In this document: positions 15,073 to 30,130 of the stretch, piece by piece
Position numbering within the stretch: the stretch's first letter is position 1
How the letters are laid out: every line of letters starts with the position of its first letter
Source: Mallotus nudiflorus
Taxonomy: Eukaryota; Streptophyta; Magnoliopsida; Malpighiales; Euphorbiaceae
NCBI GenBank assembly: GCA_947683625.1
Contig: CANTUR010001438.1
Coordinates: forward strand, 620,001 to 684,000
Length of the DNA stretch: 64,000 nucleotides
Direction of reading: 5' to 3'
The notes under the pieces: generated by a model
Told to the model about the DNA's origin: nothing
Databases searched by the model: none
Seen by the model: the letters and a program-made list of their open reading frames with translations, nothing else
Position numbers and translations under genes: made by a program

Positions 15073-16952
15073 TTTACGTGCATTATAGCAATCTAATCTC
15101 ATTAATATAGTTGACATGATTGAAAGCACAATTTGTGCACATTTGCGTATGTTCGAACGCAAAACGTGAACTCGTGTAAATTTGTGCACAGATGATTTGG
15201 AACATGTTATCCAATGTTTCAATTGCATGTTTACAGCTCCTATGGCATATTATAGCCTGCTGAACTCATCAATATATTTGAGATGACTCACAGAACAATT
15301 GGTACACTTTTGCGCACGTTTGAATGTGTGCACGTTTAATACATGTTTGAATGAAAAGCACGAACTCGTGCAAATTTGTGCACAATCGGTTTTAATCATG
15401 CTATCCAATGTTCCAATTTCACATTTACAATACTTAGTACGTATTGTAGCATTCTGATCTCATTAATATTGTTGACATAATTGAAAGCACAATTTGCGCA
15501 TGTTCGAACGCAAAACGTGAGCTCGTGTAAATTTGTGCACAAATGATTTGGAACATGTTATCCAATGCTTCAATTGCATGTTTACAACTCTTATGGCATA
15601 TTATACAGCCTTCTAAACTCATTAATATATTTCAGACAATTGACATAACAACTGGCGCACGTTCGCGCATGTTTAAATGCGTGCACGTTTGTGCATGTTT
15701 GAACGCAAAACATCAACTCGTGCAAATTTGTGCACAAATGGTTTTAAATTTGTTAACCAACTTCCCAATTACAGTCATTCGTATGCACTGTAGCATTCTA
15801 ATCTCATTAATATAGTTCACATAATTGAAAGTACAATCTGTGCACGTTTGCGCACGTTTGAACGCAAAACGTGAACTCGTGCATATTTGTGCACAAATGA
15901 TTTTAAACATGTTATCCAATGTTCAAATGCATATTCACAATACTTGGCCCATGTTATTGCATTCTGAACACTTTAATATAGTTGTGAACAATTGGAAGCA
16001 CAATTTGTGCACGTTAGTAAATGTTTGAACGAAAAATGCGAACTCGCGCAAATTTGTGCACAAACGGTTTTAAACATGTTATCCAATGTTCCAATTTCAC
16101 ACATTCACAATACTTGGTATGTACTATATCATGCTAATCTCATTAACATAGTTGGCATGATTGAATGGCACAATTCGTGCACTTTTGCGCACGTTTGAAC
16201 ACAAAATGTGAACTCGTGTGAATTTGTGCACAAATGATTTGGAACATGTTATCCATCGTTTCAATTTGATATTTACAACTCTTATTACATACTACAGCCA
16301 TCTGAACTCATTAATATAGTAGAGATAAATGATAGCACAATTGGTGCACGTTTGCGCATGTTTGAACGCAAAACGTGAACTCGTGCATATTAGTGCACAA
16401 ATGACTTCGAACAGGTTATCCAATGTTCCAATTGCATATTAATAATAAGAATTACATATTATAGCATTCTAATTAATTCAATGTGGTTGACAAATTTGAA
16501 AGCGCAATGCGTGCACGTTTGTACGTGTTTGAACGAAAAACGTCAACTCGTGCACATTTGTGCACAAATGGTTTTAGACATGTTATCCAATTTCCCAATT
16601 GCACATTTACAGTAATTTTTACATATTATATAGCATTCTAATCTCATTAATATAGTTGACATAAGTGCAACCACAATTTGTGCACGTTTGCGCATGTTTG
16701 AACGCAAAACGTGAACTTGTGCATATTTGTGAACAAATCATTTTAAACATGTTATCCAATGTTCCAAATTCATATTTACAATACTCAACACATGTTATTA
16801 CCTTCTAAACTCTTTAATATAGTTGACAAATTCGTTTGCGCAGTTTGTGCACGCTTGTACATGTTTGAACGAAAAAACATGAGCTCGTGCAAATTTGTGC
16901 TCGAATGGTTTTAAACTTGTTATCCAATTTTCCAATTGCACATTTACAGTGG
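15073..16952. repeat. HOR unit 9, type B2
   Basis: First B2 unit. It opens with tttacgtgca and has gcgtatgttcgaacg and caatcggtt near 15393. Between about 215 and 345 bp into the unit it carries A-like states (gactcacag, tttaatacatg, ttcacattt), and B1-like states after that, so B2 itself looks like an old A/B1 mosaic. Confidence 0.88.
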
Positions 16953-18840
16953 TTTGCGTGCATTATAGCAATCTAGTCTCATTAATATAGTTGACATGAT
17001 TGAAAGCACAATTTGTGCACATTTGCGCATGTTCGAACGCAAAACGTGAACTCGTGTAAATTTGTGCACAGATGATTTGGAACATGTTATGCAATGTTTC
17101 AATTGCATGTTTACAGCTCCTATGGCATATTATAGCCTGCTGAACTCATCAATATATTTGAGATGACTCACAGAACAATTGGTGCACTTTTGCGCACGTT
17201 TGAATGTGTGCACGTTTAATACATGTTTGAATGAAAAGCACGAACTCGTGCAAATTTGTGCACAAACGGTTTTAATCATGCTATCCAATGTTCCAATTTC
17301 ACATTTACAATACTTAGTACGTATTGTAGCATTCTGATCTCATTAATATTGTTGACATAATTGAAAGCACAATTTGCGCATGTTCGAACGCAAAACGTGA
17401 GCTCGTGTAAATTTGTGAACAAATGATTTGGAACATGTTATCCAATGCTTCAATTGCATGTTTACAACTCTTATGGCATATTATATAGCCTTCTAAACTC
17501 ATTAATATATTTGAGACAATTGACATAACAATTGGCGCACGTTCGCGTATGTTTGAATGTGTGCACGTTTGTGCATGTTTGAACGCAAAACATCAACTCG
17601 TGCAAATTTGTGCACAAATGGTTTTAAATTTGTTAACCAACTTCCCAATTGCACATTTACAGTAATTCGTATGCACTGTAGCATTCTAATGTCATTAATA
17701 TAGTTCACATAATTGAAAGTACAATCTGTGCACGTTTGCGCACGTTTGAACGCAAAACGTGAACTCGTGCATATTTGTGCACAAATGATTTTGAACATGT
17801 TATCCAATGTTCAAATGCATATTCACAATACTTGGCCCATGTTATTGCATTTTGAACACTTTAATATAGTTGTGAAAAATTGAAAGCACAATTTGTGCAC
17901 GTTTGTAAATGTTTGAACGAAAAATGCGAACTCGCACAAATTTGTGCACAAACGGTTTTAAACATGTTATCCAGTGTTCCAATTTCACACATTCACAATA
18001 CTTGGTATGTACTATATCATGCTAATCTCATTAACATAGTTGACATGATTGAATGGCACAATTCGTGCACTTTTGCGCACGTTTGAACACAAAACATGAA
18101 CTCGTGTGAATTTGTGCACAAATGATTTGGAACATGTTATCCATCGTTTCAATTTGATATTTACAACTCTTATTACATACTATAGCCATCTGAACTCATT
18201 AATATAGTTGAGATAAATGATAGCACAATTGGTGCACGTTTGCGCATGTTTGAACGCAAAACGTGAACTCGTGCATATTAGTGCACAAATGACTTCGAAC
18301 AGGTTATCCAATGTTCCAATTGCATATTAATAATAAGAATTACATATTATAGCATTGTAAATAATTCAATGTGGTTGATAAATTTGAAAGCGCAATGCGT
18401 GCACGTTTGTACGTGTTTGAACGAAAAACGTATACTCATGCACATTTGTGCACAAATGGTTTTAGACATGTTATCCAATTTCCCAATTGCACATTTACAG
18501 TAATTTTTACATATTATATAGCATTCTAATCTCATTAATATAGTTGACATATTTGCAACCACAATTTGTGCACGTTTGCGCATGTTTGAACGCAAAACGT
18601 GAACTCGTGCATATTTGTGAACAAATCATTTTAAACATGTTATCCAATGCTCCAAATTCATATTTACAATACTCAACACATGTTATTACCTTCTAAACTC
18701 TTTAATATAGTTGACAAATTCGTTTGCGCAGTTTGTGCACGCTTGTACATGTTTGAACGAAAAAACATGAGCTCGTGCAAATTTGTGCTCGAATGGTTTT
18801 AAACTTGTTATCCAATTTTCCAATTGCACATTTACAGTGG
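16953..18840. repeat. HOR unit 10, type A
   Basis: A unit with gtgaacaaatg near 17416, a variant shared with units 20 and 23 only. Its tail is gtgctcgaatgg, which normally precedes an A-like start, and the next unit indeed begins as A. Confidence 0.9.
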
Positions 18841-20721
18841 TTTGCGTGCATTATAGCAATCTAGTCTCATTAATATAGTTGACATGATTGAAAGCACAAT
18901 TTGTGCACATTTGCGCATGTTCGAACGCAAAACGTGAACTCGTGTAAATTTGTGCACAGATGATTTGGAACATGTTATGCAATGTTTCAATTGCATGTTT
19001 ACAGCTCCTATGGCATATTATAGCCTGCTGAACTCATCAATATATTTGAGATGACTCACAGAACAATTGGTGCACTTTTGCGCACGTTTGAATGTGTGCA
19101 CGTTTAATACATGTTTGAATGAAAAGCACGAACTCGTGCAAATTTGTGCACAATCGGTTTTAATCATGCTATCCAATGTTCCAATTTCACATTTACAATA
19201 CTTAGTACGTATTGTAGCATTCTGATCTCATTAATATTGTTGACATAATTGAAAGCACAATTTGCGCATGTTCGAACGCAAAACGTGAGCTCGTGTAAAT
19301 TTGTGCACAAATGATTTGGAACATGTTATCCAATGCTTCAATTGCATGTTTACAACTCTTATGGCATATTATACAGCCTTCTAAACTCATTAATATATTT
19401 CAGACAATTGACATAACAACTGGCGCACGTTCGCGCATGTTTAAATGCGTGCACGTTTGTGCATGTTTGAACGCAAAACATCAACTCGTGCAAATTTGTG
19501 CACAAATGGTTTTAAATTTGTTAACCAACTTCCCAATTACAGTCATTCGTATGCACTGTAGCATTCTAATCTCATTAATATAGTTCACATAATTGAAAGT
19601 ACAATCTGTGCACGTTTGCGCACGTTTGAACGCAAAACGTGAACTCGTGCATATTTGTGCACAAATGATTTTAAACATGTTATCCAATGTTCAAATGCAT
19701 ATTCACAATACTTGGCCCATGTTATTGCATTCTGAACACTTTAATATAGTTGTGAAAAATTGGAAGCACAATTTGTGCACGTTAGTAAATGTTTGAACGA
19801 AAAATGCGAACTCGCGCAAATTTGTGCACAAACGGTTTTAAACATGTTATCCAATGTTCCAATTTCACACATTCACAATACTTGGTATGTACTATATCAT
19901 GCTAATCTCATTAACATAGTTGGCATGATTGAATGGCACAATTCGTGCACTTTTGCGCACGTTTGAACACAAAATGTGAACTCGTGTGAATTTGTGCACA
20001 AATGATTTGGAACATGTTATCCATCGTTTCAATTTGATATTTACAACTCTTATTACATACTACAGCCATCTGAACTCATTAATATAGTTGAGATAAATGA
20101 TAGCACAATTGGTGCACGTTTGCGCATGTTTGAACGCAAAACGTGAACTCGTGCATATTAGTGCACAAATGACTTCGAACAGGTTATCCAATGTTCCAAT
20201 TGCATATTAATAATAAGAATTACATATTATAGCATTCTAATTAATTCAATGTGGTTGACAAATTTGAAAGCGCAATGCGTGCACGTTTGTACGTGTTTGA
20301 ACGAAAAACGTCAACTCGTGCACATTTGTGCACAAATGGTTTTAGACATGTTATCCAATTTCCCAATTGCACATTTACAGTAATTTTTACATATTATATA
20401 GCATTCTAATCTCATTAATATAGTTGACATATTTGCAACCACAATTTGTGCACGTTTGCGCATGTTTGAACGCAAAACGTGAACTCGTGCATATTTGTGA
20501 ACAAATCATTTTAAACATGTTATCCAATGCTCCAAATTCATATTTACAATACTCAACACATGTTATTACCTTCTAAAACTCTTTAATATAGTTGACAAAT
20601 TCGTTTGCGCAGTTTGTGCACGCTTGTACATGTTTGAACGAAAAAACATGAGCTCGTGCAAATTTGTGCTCGAATGGTTTTAAACTTGTTATCCAATTTT
20701 CCAATTGCACATTTACAGTGG
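18841..20721. repeat. HOR unit 11, A/B2 hybrid
   Basis: Begins with A marks (ctagtctc, gttatgcaatg). By about 310 bp in it shows the B2 mark caatcggtt, then follows B2 through the 8-bp deletion. The switch lies between roughly 18980 and 19150. One extra a near 20575 makes it 1881 bp. Confidence 0.85.
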
Positions 20722-22602
20722 TTTGCGTGCATTATAGCAATCTAGTCTCATTAATATAGTTGACATGATTGAAAGCACAATTTGTGCACATTTGGCGCAT
20801 GTTCAGACGCAAAACGTGAACTCGTGTAAATTTGTGCACAGATGATTTGGAACATGTTATGCAATGTTTCAATTGCATGTTTACAGCTCCTATGGCATAT
20901 TATAGCCTGCTGAACTCATCAATATATTTGAGATGACTCACAGAACAATTGGGTGCACTTTTGCGCACGTTTGAATGTGTGCACGTTTAATACATGTTTG
21001 AATGAAAAGCACGAACTCGTGCAAATTTGTGCACAATCGGTTTTAATCATGCTATCCAATGTTCCAATTTCACATTTACAATACTTAGTACGTATTGTAG
21101 CATTCTGATCTCATTAATATTGTTGACATAATTGAAAGCACAATTTGCGCATGTTCGAACGCAAAACGTGAGCTCGTGTAAATTTGTGCACAAATGATTT
21201 GGAACATGTTATCCAATGCTTCAATTGCATGTTTACAACTCTTATGGCATATTATACAGCCTTCTAAACTCATTAATATATTTCAGACAATTGACATAAC
21301 AACTGGCGCACGTTCGCGCATGTTTAAATGCGTGCACGTTTGTGCATGTTTGAACGCAAAACATCAACTCGTGCAAATTTGTGCACAAATGGTTTTAAAT
21401 TTGTTAACCAACTTCCCAATTACAGTCATTCGTATGCACTGTAGCATTCTAATCTCATTAATATAGTTCACATAATTGAAAGTACAATCTGTGCACGTTG
21501 CGCACGTTTGAACGCAAAACGTGAACTCGTGCATATTTGTGCACAAATGATTTTAAACATGTTATCCAATGTTCAAATGCATATTCACAATACTTGGCCC
21601 ATGTTATTGCATTCTGAACACTTTAATATAGTTGTGAAAAATTGGAAGCACAATTTGTGCACGTTAGTAAATGTTTGAACGAAAAATGCGAACTCGCGCA
21701 AATTTGTGCACAAACGGTTTTAAACATGTTATCCAATGTTCCAATTTCACACATTCACAATACTTGGTATGTACTATATCATGCTAATCTCATTAACATA
21801 GTTGGCATGATTGAATGGCACAATTCGTGCACTTTTGCGCACGTTTGAACACAAAATGTGAACTCGTGTGAATTTGTGCACAAATGATTTGGAACATGTT
21901 ATCCATCGTTTCAATTTGATATTTACAACTCTTATTACATACTACAGCCATCTGAACTCATTAATATAGTAGAGATAAATGATAGCACAATTGGTGCACG
22001 TTTGCGCATGTTTGAACGCAAAACGTGAACTCGGTGCATATTAGTGCACAAATGACTTCGAACAGGTTATCCAATGTTCCAATTGCATATTAATAATAAG
22101 AATTACATATTATAGCATTCTAATTAATTCAATGTGGTTGACAAATTTGAAAGCGCAATGCGTGCACGTTTGTACGTGTTTGAACGAAAAACGTCAACTC
22201 GTGCACATTTGTGCACAAATGGTTTTAGACTGTTATCCAATTTCCCAATTGCACATTTACAGTAATTTTTACATATTATATAGCATTCTAATCTCATTAA
22301 TATAGTTGACATAATTGCAACCACAATTTGTGCACGTTTGCGCATGTTTGAACGCAAAACGTGAACTTGTGCATATTTGTGAACAAATCATTTTAAACAT
22401 GTTATCCAATGTTCCAAATTCATATTTACAATACTCAACACATGTTATTACCTTCTAAACTCTTTAATATAGTTGACAAATTCGTTTGCGCAGTTTGTGC
22501 ACGCTTGTACATGTTTGAACGAAAAAACATGAGCTCGTGCAAATTTGTGCTCGAATGGTTTTAAACTTGTTATCCAATTTTCCAATTGCACATTTACAGT
22601 GG
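20722..22602. repeat. HOR unit 12, A/B2 hybrid with several 1-bp indels
   Basis: Same hybrid structure as unit 11. Single-base changes not seen in sister units occur near 20794 (+g), 20804 (ga to ag), 20951 (+g), 21499 (-t), 22033 (+g) and 22230 (-a). Such crowding is unlike the rest of the array. Confidence 0.85.
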
Positions 22603-24490
22603 TTTGCGTGCATTATAGCAATCTAGTCTCATTAATATAGTTGACATGATTGAAAGCACAATTTGTGCACATTTGCGCATGTTCGAACGCAAAACGTGAA
22701 CTCGTGTAAATTTGTGCACAGATGATTTGGAACATGTTATGCAATGTTTCAATTGCATGTTTACAGCTCCTATGGCATATTATAGCCTGCTGAACTCATC
22801 AATATATTTGAGATGACTCACAGAACAATTGGTGCACTTTTGCGCACGTTTGAATGTGTGCACGTTTAATACATGTTTGAATGAAAAGCACGAACTCGTG
22901 CAAATTTGTGCACAAACGGTTTTAATCATGCTATCCAATGTTCCAATTTCACATTTACAATACTTAGTACGTATTGTAGCATTCTGATCTCATTAATATT
23001 GTTGACATAATTGAAAGCACAATTTGCGCATGTTCGAACGCAAAACGTGAGCTCGTGTAAATTTGTGCACAAATGATTTGGAACATGTTATACAATGCTT
23101 CAATTGCATGTTTACAACTCTTATGGCATATTATATAGCCTTCTAAACTCATTAATATATTTGAGACAATTGACATAACAATTGGCACACGTTCGCGTAT
23201 GTTTGAATGTGTGCACGTTTGTGCATGTTTGAACGCAAAACATCAACTCGTGCAAATTTGTGCACAAATGGTTTTAAATTTGTTAACCAACTTCCCAATT
23301 GCACATTTACAGTAATTCATATGCACTGTAGCATTCTAATGTCATTAATATAGTTAACATAATTGAAAGTACAATCTGTGCACGTTTGCGCACGTTTGAA
23401 CGCAAAACGTGAACTCGTGCATATTTGTGCACAAATGATTTTGAACATGTTATCCAATGTTCAAATGCATATTCACAATACTTGGCCCATGTTATTGCAT
23501 TTTGAACACTTTAATATAGTTGTGAAAAATTGAAAGCACAATTTGTGCACGTTTGTAAATGTTTGAACGAAAAATGCGAACTCGCACAAATTTGTGCACA
23601 AACGGTTTTAAACATGTTATCCAGTGTTCCAATTTCACACATTCACAATACTTGGTATGTACTATATCATGCTAATCTCATTAACATAGTTGACATGATT
23701 GAATGGCACAATTCGTGCACTTTTGCGCACGTTTGAACACAAAACATGAACTCGTGTGAATTTGTGCACAAATGATTTGGAACATGTTATCCATCGTTTC
23801 AATTTGATATTTACAACTCTTATTACATACTATAGCCATCTGAACTCATTAATATAGTTGAGATAAATGATAGCACAATTGGTGCACGTTTGCGCATGTT
23901 TGAACGCAAAACGTGAACTCGTGCATATTAGTGCACAAATGACTTCGAACAGGTTATCCAATGTTCCAATTGCATATTAATAATAAGAATTACATATTAT
24001 AGCATTCTAAATAATTCAATGTGGTTGATAAATTTGAAAGCGCAATGCGTGCACGTTTGTACGTGTTTGAACGAAAAACGTATACTCGTGCACATTTGTG
24101 CACAAATGGTTTTAGACATGTTATCCAATTTCCCAATTGCACATTTACAGTAATTTTTACATATTATATAGCATTCTAATCTCATTAATATAGTTGACAT
24201 AATTGCAACCACAATTTGTGCACGTTTGCGCATGTTTGAACGCAAAACGTGAACTCGTGCATATTTGTGAACAAATCATTTTAAACATGTTATCCAATGC
24301 TCCAAATTCATATTTACAATACTCAACACATGTTATTACCTTCTAAACTCTTTAATATAGTTGACAAATTCGTTTGCGCAGTTTGTGCACGCTTGTACAT
24401 GTTTGAACGAAAAAACATGAGCTCGTGCAAATTTTTGCACGAATGGTTTTAAACTTGTTATCCAATTTTCCAATTGCACATTTACAGTGG
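22603..24490. repeat. HOR unit 13, type A
   Basis: A unit with gttatacaatg near 23088 and gtaattcatatg near 23313. Both variants recur only in unit 17, marking those two as sisters. Confidence 0.9.
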
Positions 24491-26370
24491 TTTGCGTGCA
24501 TTATAGCAATCTAATCTCATTAATATAGTTGACATGATTGAAAGCACAATTTGTGCTCATTTGCGCATGTTCGAACGCAAAACGTGAACTCGTGTGAATT
24601 TGTGCACAGATGATTTGGAACATGTTATCCAATGTTTCAATTGCATGTTTACAGCTCCTATGGCATATTATAGCCTGCTGAACTCATCAATATATTTGAG
24701 ATGATTGACAGAACAATTGGTGCACTTTTACGCACGTTTGAATGTGTGCACGTTTAGTACATGTTTGAACGAAAAGCACGAACTCGTGCAAATTTGTGCA
24801 CAAACGATTTCAAACATGCTATCCAATGTTCCAATTTCAAATTTACAATACTTAGTACGTATTGTAGCATTCTGATCTCATTAATATTGTTGACATAATT
24901 GAAAGCACAATTTGCGCATGTTCGAACGCAAAACGTGAGCTCGTGTAAATTTGTGCACAAATGATTTGGAACATGTTATCCAATGCTTCAATTGCATGTT
25001 TACAACTCTTATGGCATATTATACAGCCTTCTAAACTCATTAATATATTTCAGACAATTGACATAACAACTGGCGCACGTTCGCGCATGTTTAAATGCGT
25101 GCACGTTTGTGCATGTTTGAACGCAAAACATCAACTCGTGCAAATTTGTGCACAAATGGTTTTAAATTTGTTAACCAACTTCCCAATTACAGTCATTCGT
25201 ATGCACTGTAGCATTCTAATCTCATTAATATAGTTCACATAATTGAAAGTACAATCTGTGCACGTTTGCGCACGTTTGAACGCAAAACGTGAACTCGTGC
25301 ATATTTGTGCACAAATGATTTTAAACATGTTATCCAATGTTCAAATGCATATTCACAATACTTGGCCCATGTTATTGCATTCTGAACACTTTAATATAGT
25401 TGTGAAAAATTGGAAGCACAATTTGTGCACGTTAGTAAATGTTTGAACGAAAAATGCGAACTCGCGCAAATTTGTGCACAAACGGTTTTAAACATGTTAT
25501 CCAATGTTCCAATTTCACACATTCACAATACTTGGTATGTACTATATCATGCTAATCTCATTAACATAGTTGGCATGATTGAATGGCACAATTCGTGCAC
25601 TTTTGCGCACGTTTGAACACAAAATGTGAACTCGTGTGAATTTGTGCACAAATGATTTGGAACATGTTATCCATCGTTTCAATTTGATATTTACAACTCT
25701 TATTACATACTACAGCCATCTGAACTCATTAATATAGTTGAGATAAATGATAGCACAATTGGTGCACGTTTGCGCATGTTTGAACGCAAAACGTGAACTC
25801 GTGCATATTAGTGCACAAATGACTTCGAACAGGTTATCCAATGTTCCAATTGCATATTAATAATAAGAATTACATATTATAGCATTCTAATTAATTCAAT
25901 GTGGTTGACAAATTTGAAAGCGCAATGCGTGCACGTTTGTACGTGTTTGAACGAAAAACGTCAACTCGTGCACATTTGTGCACAAATGGTTTTAGACATG
26001 TTATCCAATTTCCCAATTGCACATTTACAGTAATTTTTACATATTATATAGCATTCTAATCTCATTAATATAGTTGACATAATTGCAACCACAATTTGAG
26101 CACGTTTGCGCATGTTTGAACGCAAAACGTGAACTTGTGCATATTTGTGAACAAATCATTTTAAACATGTTATCCAATGTTCCAAATTCATATTTACAAT
26201 ACTCAACACATGTTATTACCTTCTAAACTCTTTAATATAGTTGACAAATTCGTTTGCGCAGTTTGTGCACGCTTGTACATGTTTGAACGAAAAAACATGA
26301 GCTCGTGCAAATTTTTGCACGAATGGTTTTAAACTTGTTATCCAATTTTCCAATTGCACATTTACAGTGG
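24491..26370. repeat. HOR unit 14, type B1 (B2-linked subtype)
   Basis: B1 marks plus atttgagcacg near 26095. With unit 13 and unit 15 it forms an A-B1-B2 trimer. Confidence 0.9.
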
Positions 26371-28250
26371 TTTACGTGCATTATAGCAATCTAATCTCAT
26401 TAATATAGTTGACATGATTGAAAGCACAATTTGTGCACATTTGCGTATGTTCGAACGCAAAACGTGAACTCGTGTAAATTTGTGCACAGATGATTTGGAA
26501 CATGTTATCCAATGTTTCAATTGCATGTTTACAGCTCCTATGGCATATTATAGCCTGCTGAACTCATCAATATATTTGAGATGACTCACAGAACAATTGG
26601 TGCACTTTTGCGCACGTTTGAATGTGTGCACGTTTAATACATGTTTGAATGAAAAGCACGAACTCGTGCAAATTTGTGCACAATCGGTTTTAATCATGCT
26701 ATCCAATGTTCCAATTTCACATTTACAATACTTAGTACGTATTGTAGCATTCTGATCTCATTAATATTGTTGACATAATTGAAAGCACAATTTGCGCATG
26801 TTCGAACGCAAAACGTGAGCTCGTGTAAATTTGTGCACAAATGATTTGGAACATGTTATCCAATGCTTCAATTGCATGTTTACAACTCTTATGGCATATT
26901 ATACAGCCTTCTAAACTCATTAATATATTTCAGACAATTGACATAACAACTGGCGCACGTTCGCGCATGTTTAAATGCGTGCACGTTTGTGCATGTTTGA
27001 ACGCAAAACATCAACTCGTGCAAATTTGTGCACAAATGGTTTTAAATTTGTTAACCAACTTCCCAATTACAGTCATTCGTATGCACTGTAGCATTCTAAT
27101 CTCATTAATATAGTTCACATAATTGAAAGTACAATCTGTGCACGTTTGCGCACGTTTGAACGCAAAACGTGAACTCGTGCATATTTGTGCACAAATGATT
27201 TTAAACATGTTATCCAATGTTCAAATGCATATTCACAATACTTGGCCCATGTTATTGCATTCTGAACACTTTAATATAGTTGTGAAAAATTGGAAGCACA
27301 ATTTGTGCACGTTAGTAAATGTTTGAACGAAAAATGCGAACTCGCGCAAATTTGTGCACAAACGGTTTTAAACATGTTATCCAATGTTCCAATTTCACAC
27401 ATTCACAATACTTGGTATGTACTATATCATGCTAATCTCATTAACATAGTTGGCATGATTGAATGGCACAATTCGTGCACTTTTGCGCACGTTTGAACAC
27501 AAAATGTGAACTCGTGTGAATTTGTGCACAAATGATTTGGAACATGTTATCCATCGTTTCAATTTGATATTTACAACTCTTATTACATACTACAGCCATC
27601 TGAACTCATTAATATAGTAGAGATAAATGATAGCACAATTGGTGCACGTTTGCGCATGTTTGAACGCAAAACGTGAACTCGTGCATATTAGTGCACAAAT
27701 GACTTCGAACAGGTTATCCAATGTTCCAATTGCATATTAATAATAAGAATTACATATTATAGCATTCTAATTAATTCAATGTGGTTGACAAATTTGAAAG
27801 CGCAATGCGTGCACGTTTGTACGTGTTTGAACGAAAAACGTCAACTCGTGCACATTTGTGCACAAATGGTTTTAGACATGTTATCCAATTTCCCAATTGC
27901 ACATTTACAGTAATTTTTACATATTATATAGCATTCTAATCTCATTAATATAGTTGACATAATTGCAACCACAATTTGTGCACGTTTGCGCATGTTTGAA
28001 CGCAAAACGTGAACTCGTGCATATTTGTGAACAAATCATTTCAAACATGTTATCCAATGTTCCAAATTCATATTTACAATACTCAACACATGTTATTACC
28101 TTCTAAACTCTTTAATATAGTTGACAAATTCGTTTGCGCAGTTTGTGCACGCTTGTACATGTTTGAACGAAAAAACATGAGCTCGTGCAAATTTTTGCAC
28201 GAATGGTTTTAAACTTGTTATCCAATTTTCCAATTGCACATTTACAGTGG
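26371..28250. repeat. HOR unit 15, type B2
   Basis: B2 with tttacgtgca start. It has a private catttcaaacatg near 28036 shared with unit 25, and the ttttgcacgaatgg tail that precedes another B unit. Confidence 0.9.
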
Positions 28251-30130
28251 TTTACGTGCATTATAGCAATCTAATCTCATTAATATAGTTGACATGATTG
28301 AAAGCACAATTTGTGCACATTTGCGTATGTTCGAACGCAAAACGTGAACTCGTGTAAATTTGTGCACAGATGATTTGGAACATGTTATCCAATGTTTCAA
28401 TTGCATGTTTACAGCTCCTATGGCATATTATAGCCTGCTGAACTCATCAATATATTTGAGATGACTCACAGAACAATTGGTGCACTTTTGCGCACGTTTG
28501 AATGTGTGCACGTTTAATACATGTTTGAATGAAAAGCACGAACTCGTGCAAATTTGTGCACAATCGGTTTTAATCATGCTATCCAATGTTCCAATTTCAC
28601 ATTTACAATACTTAGTACGTATTGTAGCATTCTGATCTCATTAATATTGTTGACATAATTGAAAGCACAATTTGCGCATGTTCGAACGCAAAACGTGAGC
28701 TCGTGTAAATTTGTGCACAAATGATTTGGAACATGTTATCCAATGCTTCAATTGCATGTTTACAACTCTTATGGCATATTATACAGCCTTCTAAACTCAT
28801 TAATATATTTCAGACAATTGACATAACAACTGGCGCACGTTCGCGCATGTTTAAATGCGTGCACGTTTGTGCATGTTTGAACGCAAAACATCAACTCGTG
28901 CAAATTTGTGCACAAATGGTTTTAAATTTGTTAACCAACTTCCCAATTACAGTCATTCGTATGCACTGTAGCATTCTAATCTCATTAATATAGTTCACAT
29001 AATTGAAAGTACAATCTGTGCACGTTTGCGCACGTTTGAACGCAAAACGTGAACTCGTGCATATTTGTGCACAAATGATTTTAAACATGTTATCCAATGT
29101 TCAAATGCATATTCACAATACTTGGCCCATGTTATTGCATTCTGAACACTTTAATATAGTTGTGAAAAATTGGAAGCACAATTTGTGCACGTTAGTAAAT
29201 GTTTGAACGAAAAATGCGAACTCGCGCAAATTTGTGCACAAACGGTTTTAAACATGTTATCCAATGTTCCAATTTCACACATTCACAATACTTGGTATGT
29301 ACTATATCATGCTAATCTCATTAACATAGTTGGCATGATTGAATGGCACAATTCGTGCACTTTTGCGCACGTTTGAACACAAAATGTGAACTCGTGTGAA
29401 TTTGTGCACAAATGATTTGGAACATGTTATCCATCGTTTCAATTTGATATTTACAACTCTTATTACATACTACAGCCATCTGAACTCATTAATATAGTAG
29501 AGATAAATGATAGCACAATTGGTGCACGTTTGCGCATGTTTGAACGCAAAACGTGAACTCGTGCATATTAGTGCACAAATGACTTCGAACAGGTTATCCA
29601 ATGTTCCAATTGCATATTAATAATAAGAATTACATATTATAGCATTCTAATTAATTCAATGTGGTTGACAAATTTGAAAGCGCAATGCGTGCACGTTTGT
29701 ACGTGTTTGAACGAAAAACGTCAACTCGTGCACATTTGTGCACAAATGGTTTTAGACATGTTATCCAATTTCCCAATTGCACATTTACAGTAATTTTTAC
29801 ATATTATATAGCATTCTAATCTCATTAATATAGTTGACATAATTGCAACCACAATTTGTGCACGTTTGCGCATGTTTGAACGCAAAACGTGAACTTGTGC
29901 ATATTTGTGAACAAATCATTTTAAACATGTTATCCAATGTTCCAAATTCATATTTACAATACTCAACACATGTTATTACCTTCTAAACTCTTTAATATAG
30001 TTGACAAATTCGTTTGCGCAGTTTGTGCACGCTTGTACATGTTTGAACGAAAAAACATGAGCTCGTGCAAATTTGTGCTCGAATGGTTTTAAACTTGTTA
30101 TCCAATTTTCCAATTGCACATTTACAGTGG
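28251..30130. repeat. HOR unit 16, type B2
   Basis: Second consecutive B2. Its tail is gtgctcgaatgg, as expected before the A unit that follows. Confidence 0.9.
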
